From Triticum aestivum (Eukaryota; Streptophyta; Magnoliopsida; Poales; Poaceae), in NCBI RefSeq assembly GCF_018294505.1, contig NC_057814.1, positions 37,761,054-37,825,053 of the forward strand: DNA of 64,000 nt, written 5' to 3'. Position numbers and translations under genes: made by a program. Below, piece after piece: positions 46,939 to 58,029 of the stretch. Each line of letters opens with the position of its first letter. The stretch's first letter is position 1. The notes under the pieces were generated by a model. The model was not told where the DNA came from, searched no databases, and saw nothing but the letters and a program-made list of their open reading frames with translations.

Positions 46939-47184
46939 ATGGACAGGATCTTGGCTTTCTCGATCCTCAGCTCCTCGCCCGCGGACATCCCGGGTGCCGG
47001 CTACAGCACGCCCACGCGCCTTTCCTGGAGGGGTGGCAGCGGGGAGCAGCCGGAGAAAGCGGCGGACAAGCATCGGCAGGAGGAGAAGGTCAACCAGGGC
47101 TCTCGGCCGGAGAAGAAGCCGGAGGTGCGGTTCGCCCCGGAGTTCGACGGCATCAACTGCTTCGAGTCCATCATCTCCTTTTGA
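46939..47184 (+). CDS. Small plant protein with C-terminal RFAPEFDGI-CFE motif, gene 1
   Basis: An 81-residue single-exon gene. The ATG at 46,939 sits in gaccatgg, a good plant start context. The protein begins MDRILAFSILSSSPADIPGA, has TRLSWRG at residues 26-32, a Lys/Glu/Gln-rich middle, and ends VRFAPEFDGINCFESIISF before TGA. A paralogue lies 3.1 kb away in convergent orientation and conserves the start, SPAD, RLSWRG and the C-terminal motif while the linker differs, which is the pattern expected of selection on protein. The C-terminal motif resembles small plant proteins that I recall as stress- or elicitor-induced. The function is unknown to me. No signal peptide or membrane segment is evident. 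Confidence 0.8.
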   Translation: MDRILAFSILSSSPADIPGAGYSTPTRLSWRGGSGEQPEKAADKHRQEEKVNQGSRPEKKPEVRFAPEFDGINCFESIISF

Positions 47185-47690
47185 GCGGCTGATCCGCTGT
47201 TGTCTCGGGATAGTTATCGAGCTTCATATCTATTTTTGCTGGTTGCTTAATTAGTGATGATGAGACATGTATTTCTCAAAAAGAAAATGTAAATATTTGG
47301 GCCCGGGCGACGGCCGAAGCTTTCGGCCGGTCTCATGCGCGACGCCCGATTTAGTGGGATCGTGCGGCTTCCCCACGCGCACGTTTTATTAGTGTGGACC
47401 CACACACCGCTTTGACCTATCAATCCTTGTCTCTTCCCCGAGCACACTTCGTCCCTTCAAAGTTGCTTCCTTCCCTCTGTCCCTCTCTCACACACACATC
47501 AGCCATGGAATCCGCATAACGTTCTGTGAGCTTTTTCACTGCAGAACAACTCTAGGGAGCCCCCGTTGCTGCGAGCACCTCCACAGCCGCCCAAAAATAG
47601 GAGATCTCCGCTAGGCGTGATCCCCGTTTTGCAACTCCGCCGACCCTCGGTACACCATGTCGCCGGTGTTGATCCACCCATTTTTTTGAT
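47185..47690. other. 3' flank of gene 1, no further gene
   Basis: Includes the probable 3' UTR (to about 47,290) and GC-rich sequence with tctctcacacacacatcag. A repeat region begins near 47,700. Confidence 0.4.
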
Positions 47691-47699
47691 TGCCATCGG

Positions 47700-48250
47700 C
47701 TGTAGCTTTTTGGATCACCAGTTGTATCACCATTGCTTGTTTTGATTGAATCAGCCATTGACGTTCTGCTACAACCAGCGAGGTGACGTGCTGGAACTGA
47801 AGCGCGCCTCACCGGGGACGTGATTTTTGCTGGAACCGGCTAGTTCCTTTGCTACAATCCGACCTTTTGGATTTTTTGCAACCGGCGTCACGATTTGCTG
47901 GAATTGGCGTCGCGTTTTCTCAAAGTACCCGTCACAAGATCGATGAAATGTTACAACCAGCGTGGTAGTTTTGCTGGAAACATTGGCACGGTTTGCTGGA
48001 ACCGGCTTTTTCCTCCCTCAATGGTGACCGCAGCATTTTTCTCTATTTTTTTTTGGAACTAGTGCCCTTTTTTCTGGAACCAGACGTTTTTTTTGCTACC
48101 ATCGTTTTTTTATTTGCTGGAGCAAAACAACTTTTGCTACCACCATATTTTAATTTTGTTGGAAGCAGCCTAGTTTTTGTTACAACCGTCTTTCCTGGGT
48201 TTTTGCAATGGCGACCATGCCGGAAACCGTTGGCGAAGGTGAGGTGCTGC
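47700..48250. repeat. Repeat of tgctacaacc/tgctggaaccgg words
   Basis: Words such as tttgctggaaccggct, tgctacaaccagcg and gttacaaccgtc recur every 25-45 bp, separated by T-rich runs. This is a style of dispersed cereal repeat that I recognise but cannot classify. Open frames from 48,270 to 48,830 overlap each other in GC-rich DNA and are not supported as genes. Confidence 0.55.
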
Positions 48251-48724
48251 AACCGGTGAACTGGCCAGAGCTATGAACTGCGACCAACGGTTCGGCGAGC
48301 GGCGACCGCGGCGTCGAGTGCTGCAAGCTTGCAGGCGGTTGCTGGAACGCAGCGAGGGCGACCATCCATGCTGGAAAGGACGCTACAGAGAGATGCAAAC
48401 AACTCTTTTGCAGCTTGTGAGGACGACCGGCGAGGTGGCGGTTGCCGGCGAGGACGACCGAAGACAGGGATGGCGGGGGAAGAGGACGGCGAGTGCAGCC
48501 AGGGGGCGGGGCCGGCGGACTGCGGTGTGCGACGCCCGCGGGATGTTTTTACGGCGACAGAGGGACAACGAGAGGTGGAAGAAGCAAAGAGATAGGGATC
48601 CTATGGCTGAGGAACATGAGATCCAACAGCTAGGGTGCGACCGGCCCAAATTTGGGCCAGCGCCGGCGCTCAGCGTTGCCCAAAAGAAAAGTGATGACGA
48701 GACCTGTAATACATACAGAGGACG

Positions 48725-48912
48725 TAGTGACGGATTCAGTGGGGGCTCCGTGGGTGCCCTGGCACCCCCTCAACAGATACAAAAGAAAATTTGTCTAGTA
48801 TTAGTTAGTCTAATCCAATGTGTAGTATAGGGTTAAAATGATACACTGGCTTTTTGTTATGGCTAGTGATAAGGTTGGCACCCTTCATGGTCAAGCTTTA
48901 GGTCCGCCACTA
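48725..48912. mobile_element. hAT-type MITE, 188 bp
   Basis: Inverted termini TAGTGACGGA and TCCGCCACTA (one mismatch) are flanked by agaggacg and agaggagg, an 8 bp target duplication with one mismatch, as expected for hAT elements. The interior has ctggcaccccctcaa and is non-coding. Confidence 0.65.
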
Positions 48913-48919
48913 AGAGGAG

Positions 48920-50310
48920 GTGAATGGATTACTTATCATACGCTTTATGCTGATCTTTTCTGCTGCTAACTTGAGGCATAATTCTATGAAGTGTAAGAAT
49001 AAAAAAATGACGAATTCCTTCCGAGTCCTGACCCTAGCCTCCAATTCCCAGTGTGCAAATCAAATGTTAAAACACACACACATTCTTCTTTTGCAGAAAA
49101 ACACCGATTCACTCATCAATGGGGAAAATGCCACAGAAAGATAAACAATGAAAGTAAATACTCCACCAACCTTCACTTTTGTGAGTAATGCTTGTGCTAT
49201 ATATAAGTCCATATTCACGCGAACATATAGCAACGTCCATAAGTTCATATACACTTTGATACTTATTCTTCCTTCTGTTTGACATGTTAGAGTGCAAATA
49301 TGTAGCTAACAGCACCCAGAGAAAAGCGTCGAGAGATGATCCAAAGGGGTCCATAAATATTTGGGAATCAGATGCATCAGGAGCAAAGCAGTTTGTACTC
49401 GGTGAATTCAGTAGCCTGCCAATGTATTCACACTCTCTACAAAATCCAGGAAACATGGTACATGTTAGTAATGAGTTGTCATCAGCGAAAGATGGCTCAG
49501 CATGACAGATTTATCCCGTCTCTTGTGGGGAAACTGTTGTGTATTGATTTCGCTTCAGGAAACGAAATCAGGGAGAAAAGCTACTCAATTCGAAAAGAAG
49601 AGTTGAATGGCAATTGTGCTTGACATTTACCGACATAGCAAATTCCATCTTAACACCAATTTGACCAACCTGCCTACATAATAAATTCTTTGGCATCATA
49701 GTTCTCCATCGGTATGTTATTGTTGCTAAGCAATGACAAGGCTTATAGTTTGTACGGAGCTAGTGACGAAATATGATTGTGTTATCCCATGGCTAACTTT
49801 GATGGCTGCTGTTCGTTGCAAACCAAACCAATTATTGCTGCCGGCATAACTAAGAATATGACGCAGTATGCAACGAGATTGGAATTTATCTGCATAGCAG
49901 GCGATATCCGGCATTACTAAGAATATGACGTAGTATGCAACGAGATTGGAATTTATCTGCAGAGCAGGCGATATGCGTGGAAGAAACCGGTCAAGTTCTT
50001 TTGGGAATTGGCGCATCCTTTTTTTGATTTACTTTCTCTAAACATATCTATAAGTTCCTGAACTGCGTCCGTTGCTTGAGTCCGTTGCTTCCATATGAAT
50101 GTGATCTCAAATCCAAAGAAAATTAGAGTTTGGTCGCACTTATATACATGTACTAACTCTGTACATCGTCTGGCCTCAGCTAGAAACAGAGAGGTCAAAT
50201 TGAACGCACCGGTCCTCATGCCACCAATCGGTACACAGCAACACACCTTCGTCGAACGAAGAAAGAATCAAGAAATACACACCCCCGGATCAGCCGAGCG
50301 TCTTGCAGTA
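48920..50310. other. Intergenic DNA between the two RFAPEFDG genes
   Basis: AT-rich with frames up to 115 codons but without conserved motifs. It contains the 67 bp duplication at 49,844-49,977. No gene is supported. Confidence 0.4.
49844..49977. repeat. 67 bp tandem duplication
   Basis: gcataactaagaatatgacg at 49,844 is repeated at 49,911. Both copies run through caacgagattggaatttatc to gcaggcgatat with only about 5 differences, so the duplication is fairly recent. Confidence 0.85.
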
Positions 50311-50317
50311 ATGGAGT

Positions 50318-50587
50318 TCACTGACGCCAGATGATGGTCTCAAAGCAGTCAATCCCGTCGAACTCCGGCGCGAACCGCGGCCGCCGCGTCTCCTCCCGCG
50401 GCAGTGGAAGCTGCGACTGTGACTGCTGTTTCCCCTTTCCAAGCTGCTGATGGTGCTGCTCAGCCTCCGGCCGCTTCTCGTCCTGCTGCATGCCCCGCCA
50501 GGAAAGCCTCGCCCAGCTGCCGTGGGCGCCGGGGTTGTTATCGGCCGGCGACGCGCTCAGGGTAAAGAAGACGAGCATCTTGTCCAT
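50318..50587 (-). CDS. Small plant protein with C-terminal RFAPEFDGI-CFE motif, gene 2
   Basis: An 89-residue single-exon gene on the minus strand. The ATG at 50,585-50,587 opens MDKMLVFFTLSASPADNNPG. ARLSWRG lies near residues 26-32, then a Gln/Glu/Lys-rich linker longer than in gene 1 and a dibasic stretch, ending RPRFAPEFDGIDCFETIIWR-Q before TGA at 50,318-50,320. Homology to gene 1 (46,939) covers both ends while the linker is free to vary. A TATA box lies 107 bp upstream. The pair is convergent with 3.1 kb between the stop codons, so this is a local inverted duplication rather than a simple tandem one. Function is not recognised. Confidence 0.8.
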   Translation of the reverse strand: MDKMLVFFTLSASPADNNPGAHGSWARLSWRGMQQDEKRPEAEQHHQQLGKGKQQSQSQLPLPREETRRPRFAPEFDGIDCFETIIWRQ

Positions 50588-50693
50588 GACCGATTAGAGA
50601 CGGGCGATTGATTCCCGCAGCAGCTTCGGTGGTCTTTGCTTGGTTTCTGTCTTGCTAAGGTTGGTGAAGGGAGATGGAGGATGGGAGCCTGGC

Positions 50694-50700
50694 TTATATA
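50694..50700 (-). promoter_or_regulatory. TATA box of RFAPEFDG-family gene 2
   Basis: The minus strand reads gtatataagcc. Spacing to the ATG (about 107 bp) is almost the same as in gene 1. Confidence 0.7.
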
Positions 50701-51090
50701 CGGCGGAGTATCAAGGAAGATTTGGACATGGCGGTTTCATGCGCTGGACAAATCCAGAATATTCGTGGACGAGGCTGCGAGGGAGAACCAGCTAATGAGC
50801 TCGTGATGCAGATGCACGCCGTGGCTGTTAGCACTAATCTTGGCCAGTGCGCTCGAGGCCGGGACTCGTGGAGCTGGCCGTCCGTGGCTGCGTGGTTCGT
50901 GTGGAAGACATGGCCAGGTCGTTCGTGTCATGCGGCCATAAGTGGAGCAGCTGCGTCTGCCGTGCTGTTGGGCAGCCGTGGAGGGCGGGCGTGCGTGGGC
51001 GTGCATGTTGTTAGTGGTTAGGTAATGCGTGTGTGCATGGCTTAGTGGCCGGTGCGGCCGACGAGCTGTATGTGTGCGCGGGTCTGCTAC
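50701..51090. other. Upstream flank of gene 2
   Basis: GC-rich with G/T-rich runs near 50,990-51,080. No further gene is seen. Contains cggtttcatgcgctgga and other unique sequence that could be regulatory. Confidence 0.35.
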
Positions 51091-51093
51091 TTA

Positions 51094-51797
51094 GAGCATC
51101 TCTAACAGCCGCCCAACGCGCGGCGCGTTAAAAATCAGTTTGCAGCGCGCCCATCATCTGGTTTGGCACGGCGGGGAGCGCTGGCTCCAGCAGCCGCGGT
51201 AAAATGCAGCGCGCACGCAAAAATGCAGCGCGTAAAAATGCAGGGCTTGAGCAGCCGGCACATGCCATATGTTGAATTTCAAACATCAAAACAAAGACAT
51301 GCCATAGTTTTAAATCACACAAACAAGTTGATGACATAAAAGTTCATGCCCACAACATCATCCAACCAAGTTCAAAATCCAAACCAAGCTCATGACACAA
51401 AAGTTCACACAAAAGTGCTTGGAGGAGCTCCGGGGAGGCGAAGCCAAAGCTCCCCGCGCTAGGGTTTGCGGCGGCGGCGGCAAAGGGATCGCGGCTGTAG
51501 GAAGGGGTGAGGGGGGTGCTGGCGCGGGCGTCCATCGGATCAATTCGCCGGCGGCGGCGCGGGCGGGGCAAAGGTGGCGCGGCGGAGAGAGTGCGGCGCG
51601 AGCGCTCGAGTGTGCGGCGCACGGAAGCGGGCGCACCAAATACATAGCGCGCGATGGTGATTCGGACCGTGCACCCAACTCTATATTCCGCGCGCGCTCA
51701 TTGCGCGTCCGCTGGAGCCCCTCTACCGATTGCGAGCGCGCTAAAAAGGGCAAATTTGCGGCGTGAGGCTTATTTAGCGCGGCTGTTGGAGATGCTC
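51094..51797. mobile_element. PIF/Harbinger-type (Tourist-like) non-autonomous element, 704 bp
   Basis: Inverted termini gagcatctctaacagccgc and gcggctgttggagatgctc are flanked by TTA on both sides (51,091-51,093 and 51,798-51,800), the typical three-base duplication. The GC-rich interior shows several overlapping frames but no transposase motif, so the element would need enzymes in trans. Confidence 0.85.
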
Positions 51798-51799
51798 TT

Positions 51800-52240
51800 A
51801 AGCTGTTGCGGCTGTGGGTGTTGGTGGATGAGCCAAGGAGAAGCCAGTGAAAAAGAGATGTGGTCTTCAATGGTTAGTGCGTGTGTGTCCGGAGAGAAGC
51901 TAGGAGAGTTGTAATCTCCAGCGTCCGTTCTCCCGTGTGTATTTTCCATTATGGTTTGCTGCCGAGCTCCTTCTTCCACCTTCGTCTGCAGAGAGAGAGA
52001 GAGAGAGAGCTGGTCCGGGGTTTGTCCCAACAGTGGCGTGGCCTCGCGGTGTCGGAGCTTCACACGTTTGTTTTTCTTTCCCTCTATTGTACAGTGCTGC
52101 TCCCTCTGTGGCCATGGCGTGACGTGTCGAGTGGTGCCATTTCCGAGAATTGACTTGTTGAAAGAAATTTTAGTTAATTAAGAATTAGAGCTGAGGTATG
52201 TGCAATGTTTTATCCTTAGTGGTATAATACAATTTTAAAA
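51800..52240. other. Non-genic stretch with a (GA) microsatellite
   Basis: A (ga)n tract at about 51,991-52,009 is the only structure noticed. Frames in this stretch are short and unsupported. Confidence 0.4.
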
Positions 52241-52580
52241 ATATATTGGCTATACTTATTGACTTATTGAATCAAATATTCAATGCTTTGTTTTTTGGAA
52301 TAATTTAGCATGATTCTCTTTTTCCCAATTGAACTGTTTTGAGTTTGGACCCCGCTGGGTGGCAAATGGTTACCAGCGACCCTAGGGATTTGCATGTTAC
52401 TTTTTTTAGTGTAATTTTCGTAGAAAACTGTCACCCTTAGATCCTGATCGAAGGGATTTGGGGACGTTCGCCAGGAATTGCTCCCTGGCAAACGTAAGCC
52501 AGATAAGATTTCCATTGAGTATTTTGAGTATATGGTAGACTGTAGGTGTTGGCATATGGACACCCCCGGTAGATGTAATA

Positions 52581-52740
52581 CTCCCTCCATTCCCAAATAT
52601 AAGTCTTTCTAGAGATTCAAACAAGTGACTACATACGGAGCAAAATGAATGAATCTACACTCTACAATATGTCTACATACATCCATATTTTGTAGTCCAT
52701 TTGAAATGTCTAAAAAGACTTACACTTAGGACCGAGGGAG
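52581..52740. mobile_element. Intact Stowaway MITE, 160 bp
   Basis: Starts CTCCCTCCATTCCCAAATAT, ends with the inverted ACCGAGGGAG, and is flanked by TA on both sides (52,579-52,580 and 52,741-52,742). Its core matches the relic at 379-560. It sits just upstream of the conserved block of unit B1. The corresponding place in unit A1 lacks it, so it inserted after those copies separated. Confidence 0.9.
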
Positions 52741-53130
52741 TAAAGTAAATTAAATTCATGGGCAATAGGAGTACTGCTATCAATGATTCACATATCATAG
52801 CCCCGTGATGTCGCACTGGACAACTATTGTAGCCACTATATATGTCATTGCTTCTAACCTAGGTTTTCATGTTGCAAATGCCACTACAAACGCTACCCCT
52901 ATCAACTCGTGTGCAAGCAAGAATCTGAGTATCTTGATACATGCATATGGTGTGGGATTGTAAGACACCGGGAAAATTGTGCTAGGTGCAAATTCATTTG
53001 TACACATGAACCAGAGGGTACCTTGTACAACAAATTGGTATCCTTCGTTGCTAGGATTCTTTTGCTGTCGCCGTTCACTGTACCAAATCTGAAGGACTGA
53101 CCGTCGCTGTTCACTGTACCATGCAAGTTA
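52741..53130 (+). other. TATA-unit B1 (type 1)
   Basis: Very similar to A1 (about 90% by eye): tcaatgattcacatatcata, TATA box ctatatatg at 52,836-52,844, then tcattgcttctaacctaggt. The ORF at 52,869-52,928 encodes MLQMPLQTLPLSTRVQARI, one residue different from A1. A downstream frame with Cys residues (ESEYLDTCIWCGIVRHRENC) has no good start. The region from 53,130 to 53,600 is module sequence also present after A1. Confidence 0.5.
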
Positions 53131-53599
53131 GCGCAGTATAAATTTCCTATGCATGCGAGGGTGGTGCAACAAGACTAATGGAGAACTCAGCCCAAATGGC
53201 TTCTTGAAGAAAAATCGTCACTTACACATATACGACAGGCTTCCTCACAAAACCAACATATATATGTTGAACTCATCTGTGATGATTTCGTTCTGGCCCA
53301 GCCCTATGTCAATCATGCACACCACTAATTAGTCTCACGAAACCATATGTGATGATCATCAATGATTAATTAGTGAGGCTCTAGCTCGTGAGATAAGACC
53401 CCAAAATGTCACTGAGGAGCTGTCGTGTGATCCAACTGTCACTGAGGACAAGTGTCGGGAACGAGGGTCCCTATATTTTTATTGACCCTCCATACATTTG
53501 ATTCACCTTCGGTACCATCAGTAGTTGAAGCTTGACAACTAATGTTATGATTTAAGAGCCATGCTTGTATAGCTGGTACATTTGACCAGCCTGTCATAA

Positions 53600-54060
53600 C
53601 ATTGTAAACTATTGGATATGTAATAAAATAGATTTTGGTCAGTGGAAGTATTGTGATCATTGATTCACAGATAATTACTATATCTGATATGGTACTAGAC
53701 GACTATCAATGTCCGAGCACTATAAATGACACCGGTTCTACCATTTTTCAATATTCTAAAGGTCACAACAAACACCACGTACTACACGTAGCACATTTTC
53801 CCAGGCATCTACCAACGTGCTTCAAAATTATGCGTACATGACTGTGAGCTTCTTGCTGCTTATGTTTTAGGATTGGAAGATACTAGGAAAATTGACTTAG
53901 TTATAAACATGTATGTCGAGATGAACCAGAGAGTACCTTGCACGCAAGACCCATCTCTCGGGTTGCCAGACAACCATCCCATCTCTAGCAAGTCAGGAGC
54001 TTCTACATCGACATCAACATAATCATCATGTGTTTTAATTATGACCTATTGATGTGACGT
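53600..54060 (+). other. TATA-unit B2 (type 2)
   Basis: Counterpart of A2: gtgatcattgattcacagat, TATA box ctataaatg at 53,720-53,728, then a region with gggattggaag-like and agagagtaccttgcacg strings. No conserved start codon and no long frame. Sequence from 54,060 to 54,470 matches 18,660-19,050. Confidence 0.45.
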
Positions 54061-54476
54061 TGATATTTCTAGTTTGATAGAAGAAGAGATCACAAAGCAG
54101 GCAGGTCCCACAGATGAACCATCTATTTCTTTCATGCCACGAAAACCAATTGAAAACACATTGTCAAAGCAATTGAATTGTCACAATGTAGCCTCTTTAA
54201 TCAATTCGGAACACAACACGAATGTCACTATCATGGTCACTGTCCAGCGTACAGAATGCAACTGATCTCTAACTCTCTACTACTACTCTTTCTTGGTCAC
54301 TTCCTTTTTACTTTCTCTAGTTGCTTATTCTCAGTACAACTTTCTTGATGGTATGTGATTTTTTGGATGTTTCTACTCATTTTGTTGGCCACTGTACTAA
54401 GTACAGTTTGCCTGGAGGTCAAAGTCAGGGTGTGCTTTTTAAATGTGTTCATAGTGTATAATAAAGGGCATGCTAA

Positions 54477-54811
54477 AACTCAGTCGACTGAGATTTAACC
54501 ATGTCTCAGTCAACCTTGCAACAGTTTGTCAAATCATTTGCAGCTTTTCTTCCTACCGGTTGCAACATCCGTCTTGCTGGTTGTAGCATGTCATCCCTCG
54601 TGGATTGTAGCATGTCATCTCACCGGTCACAACATCCTCAGTTGACGGGTGTAACAATTTAATCAGAATGGTTGTAGCATATGTTGTCGTTGCTTGCAGT
54701 ACTTCGTAACATTTTTCATCATCATTTGCAGCATCCAGTCGTTTCGATCGTCACCACAACTATGCTGACATCACTCGACTAAGATTTCATTAAGTCTCAG
54801 TCGATTGAGTT
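54477..54811. mobile_element. Inverted-repeat MITE, copy 2
   Basis: Inverted ends aactcagtcgactgagattt and aagtctcagtcgattgagtt. Collinear with the copy at 19,058-19,395 in the other module, showing that it was present before the module duplicated. Confidence 0.65.
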
Positions 54812-54884
54812 CTAAAGTTTGTGGTCAGATCAGACTTCAAAATTTGCTTTTCTATGTAGTGTATTTTTTAATTATTACTTATTT

Positions 54885-55565
54885 GCTACACTTATTGACT
54901 TATTGAACCGACTATTTGATGCTTTGTTTTTTTGAAAAATTTAGCACGATTCTCTTTTTCCTGATTGAACTGTTTTGTGTTTTGAGTATATGATAGACAG
55001 TAGGTGGTCGTCATATGGACACCCAATGGAGATTTAATGAAGTAAATTAAATTCATTGGCAATAGGAGTACTGCTATCAATGATTCACAGATCATAGCTC
55101 TATGATGTGGCACTGTACAACGATTCGTAGGCACTATATATGCCATTGCTTCTAACCTAGGTATTCATGTTACAAATGGCACTACAAACGCTACCCCTAT
55201 CAACTCGTGTGGAAGCAAGTATCTGAGTATCTTGACACATGCATATTGTGGGATTGGAAGACATTTCGGAAATTGTTCTAGGTACAAATTGATATGTACA
55301 GATGAACAAGAGGGTACCCCATACAACAGATTTGTATCGTCTGTTGCAAGGAAGCCATGCCTTCTCTGTGATATATGATGTGCTTGTATCGATGGCCTTT
55401 CTGTCGACACAGTTGATGAGATTCCTCTGTGAAAAATCGATAGTCGCAAGGTGGCTTAGTTTAACATGTGGGCAGCACATTCATCAAGGGTTTTAACTAC
55501 AACATATCAACACTGCGATCCTCTGTGTGAGGGAAATCAATTCAATAAGAAAATAACTGCATGAG
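54885..55565 (+). other. TATA-unit C1 (type 1)
   Basis: Follows the MITE directly. tcaatgattcacagatcata precedes the TATA box ctatatatg at 55,134-55,142 and ccattgcttctaacctaggt. The ORF at 55,167-55,226 encodes MLQMALQTLPLSTRVEASI, again 19 codons and TGA. Downstream, the region to 55,565 matches unit D (59,190-59,640), including gtcgacacagttgatgagat, but small indels shift the longer frames seen in A1 and B1. Confidence 0.5.
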
Positions 55566-55569
55566 TCCC

Positions 55570-58020
55570 TCGCGTTAGTGCTCTCCTCCTTGCAGCTCAG
55601 TTGAGGCGTCGGTGGGAGTGTAGAACCCTGATGTTGTTGTGCCATGTCGGTTAGATCAGTGGCGATGGCTACGTGTGTGGCGTTGTGCAACCTTGGTTTG
55701 GCCTAGGTCAGAGGACTACGGCTGAGGCTTCCTCGACGGCGGTCGTCGGCATCCTATTGCGTGTGTTCCTCCTAGTCCATTGGGAATGGCTCGGGACACA
55801 AGTGTGGAGGCCTCCTATAGTGGAGGTGTTGACCCAGACCCCGACTGACTGATACCGGGCTAGGAGTCGAAGGAGGTCCCTTTCAGTGTTCCAGTCTGTC
55901 TAAACCAAATGCGATGAGGTAGTCGGTTCGGATGGGCGAGGGCATTCATGGGTCCCAACTAAAACAGTCGCAGTACGCATGAGATTGGACAAATAACTTT
56001 TTCTTTTCGCTCTCACTGCATGTACTCGATGGACCCATGGCCCTCACACATTCCAACTGGGTGACCAAATGCACCACCGACAAATAGGTAGGCCAGTCTT
56101 TCTTCTTGGATATCCCCTTGTCATTGTATTGGCGAGGACGCTTCTTGATGCCGACAGTCGATTTCTCGTCGTCCTCACCATGGTCTTCCGGGTACTCCTT
56201 GTCTGTCTCGCCATCCTCCACCTCGAACACTTGCGGCAGACCTTTCATGAACCGGATAAACTGGAAGTGGGGGATCATTGGGAGGCTAATGGAATCAGAG
56301 CAACATAAGTCCTCGATGGGACGGGTGACAAATTACCGCACACAACGATGCCAGCGGAACTATCACCGCCAACCTACAAGCAGCTGCGTTCATGTCCAGC
56401 TTAACCTGGCGCATGGAGGATGGCCAACCAGTCATCGGCCGAGCTCGCATTTCTGCCGCCCTCAACTGTCTCAAATGTCCACTGACCGACGGCTAGACAG
56501 AAGCGTCCAGCACGGCTGCGTCAGTGTCACGCAAAAGAAACGGACCGTAAAATCACGATGGAACTTTAGAAGCGCTCGCATCTTTACAAACAAACAACAC
56601 AACACAAAACCAAACACACAAAGAAGTGAAGAACAAAAAAGTACGGAAACGAAGCGGAGAAGTGACATACCTTGGCAAGAACACTCCGTGCAAGAAAGAA
56701 ACATTGATAGATGTAAAAAGCACCTTCGAGACCTGCACGCATAAGAAAGAAAAGAAAGGATGGTATGCAAGAGGAAGAGGCAAGCAAGAACAATGGCGCC
56801 TAAAAAGTACCTACACCAAACAAAGAGATGGAGGCTCGATCACGCAGCATGGTGAAGCAGACGGAACAGCGGCAAGGGAAACAACCTCTAACAACCGGCA
56901 AGGCGAACGCCTAGCGTCCGCAGCCTGTGGAGAGCAATATGAAACGGGCAACGTGAAGAAGACACATCCGGAGGAAAGGACATATAAATACTCATTACGG
57001 GAGCTGGCTGTGAGAGAATGTACTCGCACTGACCTCCTTACCGGCCAGCAAAGACATGCCAAGGTGGCCGGCAAAACTAAGACGGAAAGCAACGACCGTC
57101 CATGCAAACCAGCACCCAAGCACGCTGCCTAACCGCATTGCCTACTCGGCCGGATCCTACCAGGCGAAGCCAAGCGCCCGAGCACGCCTGTGGACCCGCA
57201 ATACCCCGGTGAACACCGGGTCCATATAGGGCTACCCGGCACGGTTGAACCCGGTGCAGCCTAGCCGGCGAGCATGCAGTGGAGCCGCCCATCCCAATGA
57301 ACACCGAGATTTCACAGGCCTACCCGGCACATTCGAACCCGACACAAACCAACGGCCGGACACGACACCCCCACCCAAGTGAACGACGGGTGGCGTCGCG
57401 CCAGCCGACACAACTGGCAAACCGCACGTTGACTGTAGCGACCAAACCAACGGCTGACATTAAGACACCAGCAGGTGGGTCCGGCCAGGCTCTCACACGC
57501 AAGCGGGGGCACCCTGAAATCCTCACAATGACGGTGGCCTCGGTCTTGTCCTGCTGCCCACCCGACATAGACCCTCTAGCCGAATGGCCCAGGGCCAAGC
57601 CGTCCGGGCTGATCGGACGGGCAGGAGCCGCACCGAGAGGCCCCCGCAGAAAGCCACCAGAAAACGGACGGTTGGGAGGTCCTCTTCACCCGTGAAGAGC
57701 CCACAAAGGAAGGCATCGCTGCGGCCAGGACCCAGGTCATGCGCCTGTCGTGACAGGACCGGCCTGGTGGGAGCCCAGGACGCTGCGACGCAGGACCGGC
57801 CCGGACCCCGCGAGCGAGCGGGGCGCGCAAGGAGACACCCAATGACAACGGGTGGACCGGACGCGCTGGGCGGTCCACCAATCATGGACCATCCAGCCGG
57901 ATCACCCTGGTCCGAGCCGTACAGGCAGATCGGACGGCCTGGAGTGCTCCCGAGAGGCTCCCGTGGCACACCACATGCCAATGGACGGCCAGGAGGCGGG
58001 TGGTCCAGCATCCTTAATAT
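55570..58020. other. Unassigned 2.4 kb insertion between units C and D, increasingly GC-rich
   Basis: Separates units that are otherwise adjacent in sequence order, so it is probably an inserted or captured segment. A minus-strand frame at 55,946-56,278 (110 codons, ATG at 56,278, charged, QFIRFMKGLPQVFEVEDGE) may be a retrotransposon or gene fragment. An 87 bp imperfect duplication (tgaacaccg...ctacccggcac) lies near 57,211 and 57,298. GC-rich frames at 57,280-58,010 overlap on both strands and are unsupported. I could not identify LTR or TIR boundaries. Confidence 0.35.
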
Positions 58021-58029
58021 ATGAATAAT

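Noticed and set aside
46299..47192. A 297-codon plus-strand open frame across the RFAPEFDG gene 1 region
   Set aside because: It runs in a different frame over the promoter, leader and coding part of gene 1, has no paralogue at gene 2, and is Arg/Ser/Pro-rich as expected from GC-rich DNA.
48273..48830. A 185-codon plus-strand frame
   Set aside because: It overlaps three other open frames in a GC-rich stretch, extends into the hAT MITE, and contains no recognisable motif.
51358..51870. Frames of up to 170 codons on the minus strand
   Set aside because: They fall inside the Harbinger-type element and its edges, are Ala/Ser/Pro-rich, and show no transposase motif.
55165..55480. Minus-strand frames in units C1, D and B1 with similar translations
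   Set aside because: Similarity follows from nucleotide identity of the units. Starts differ, and the conserved TATA box is on the opposite strand.
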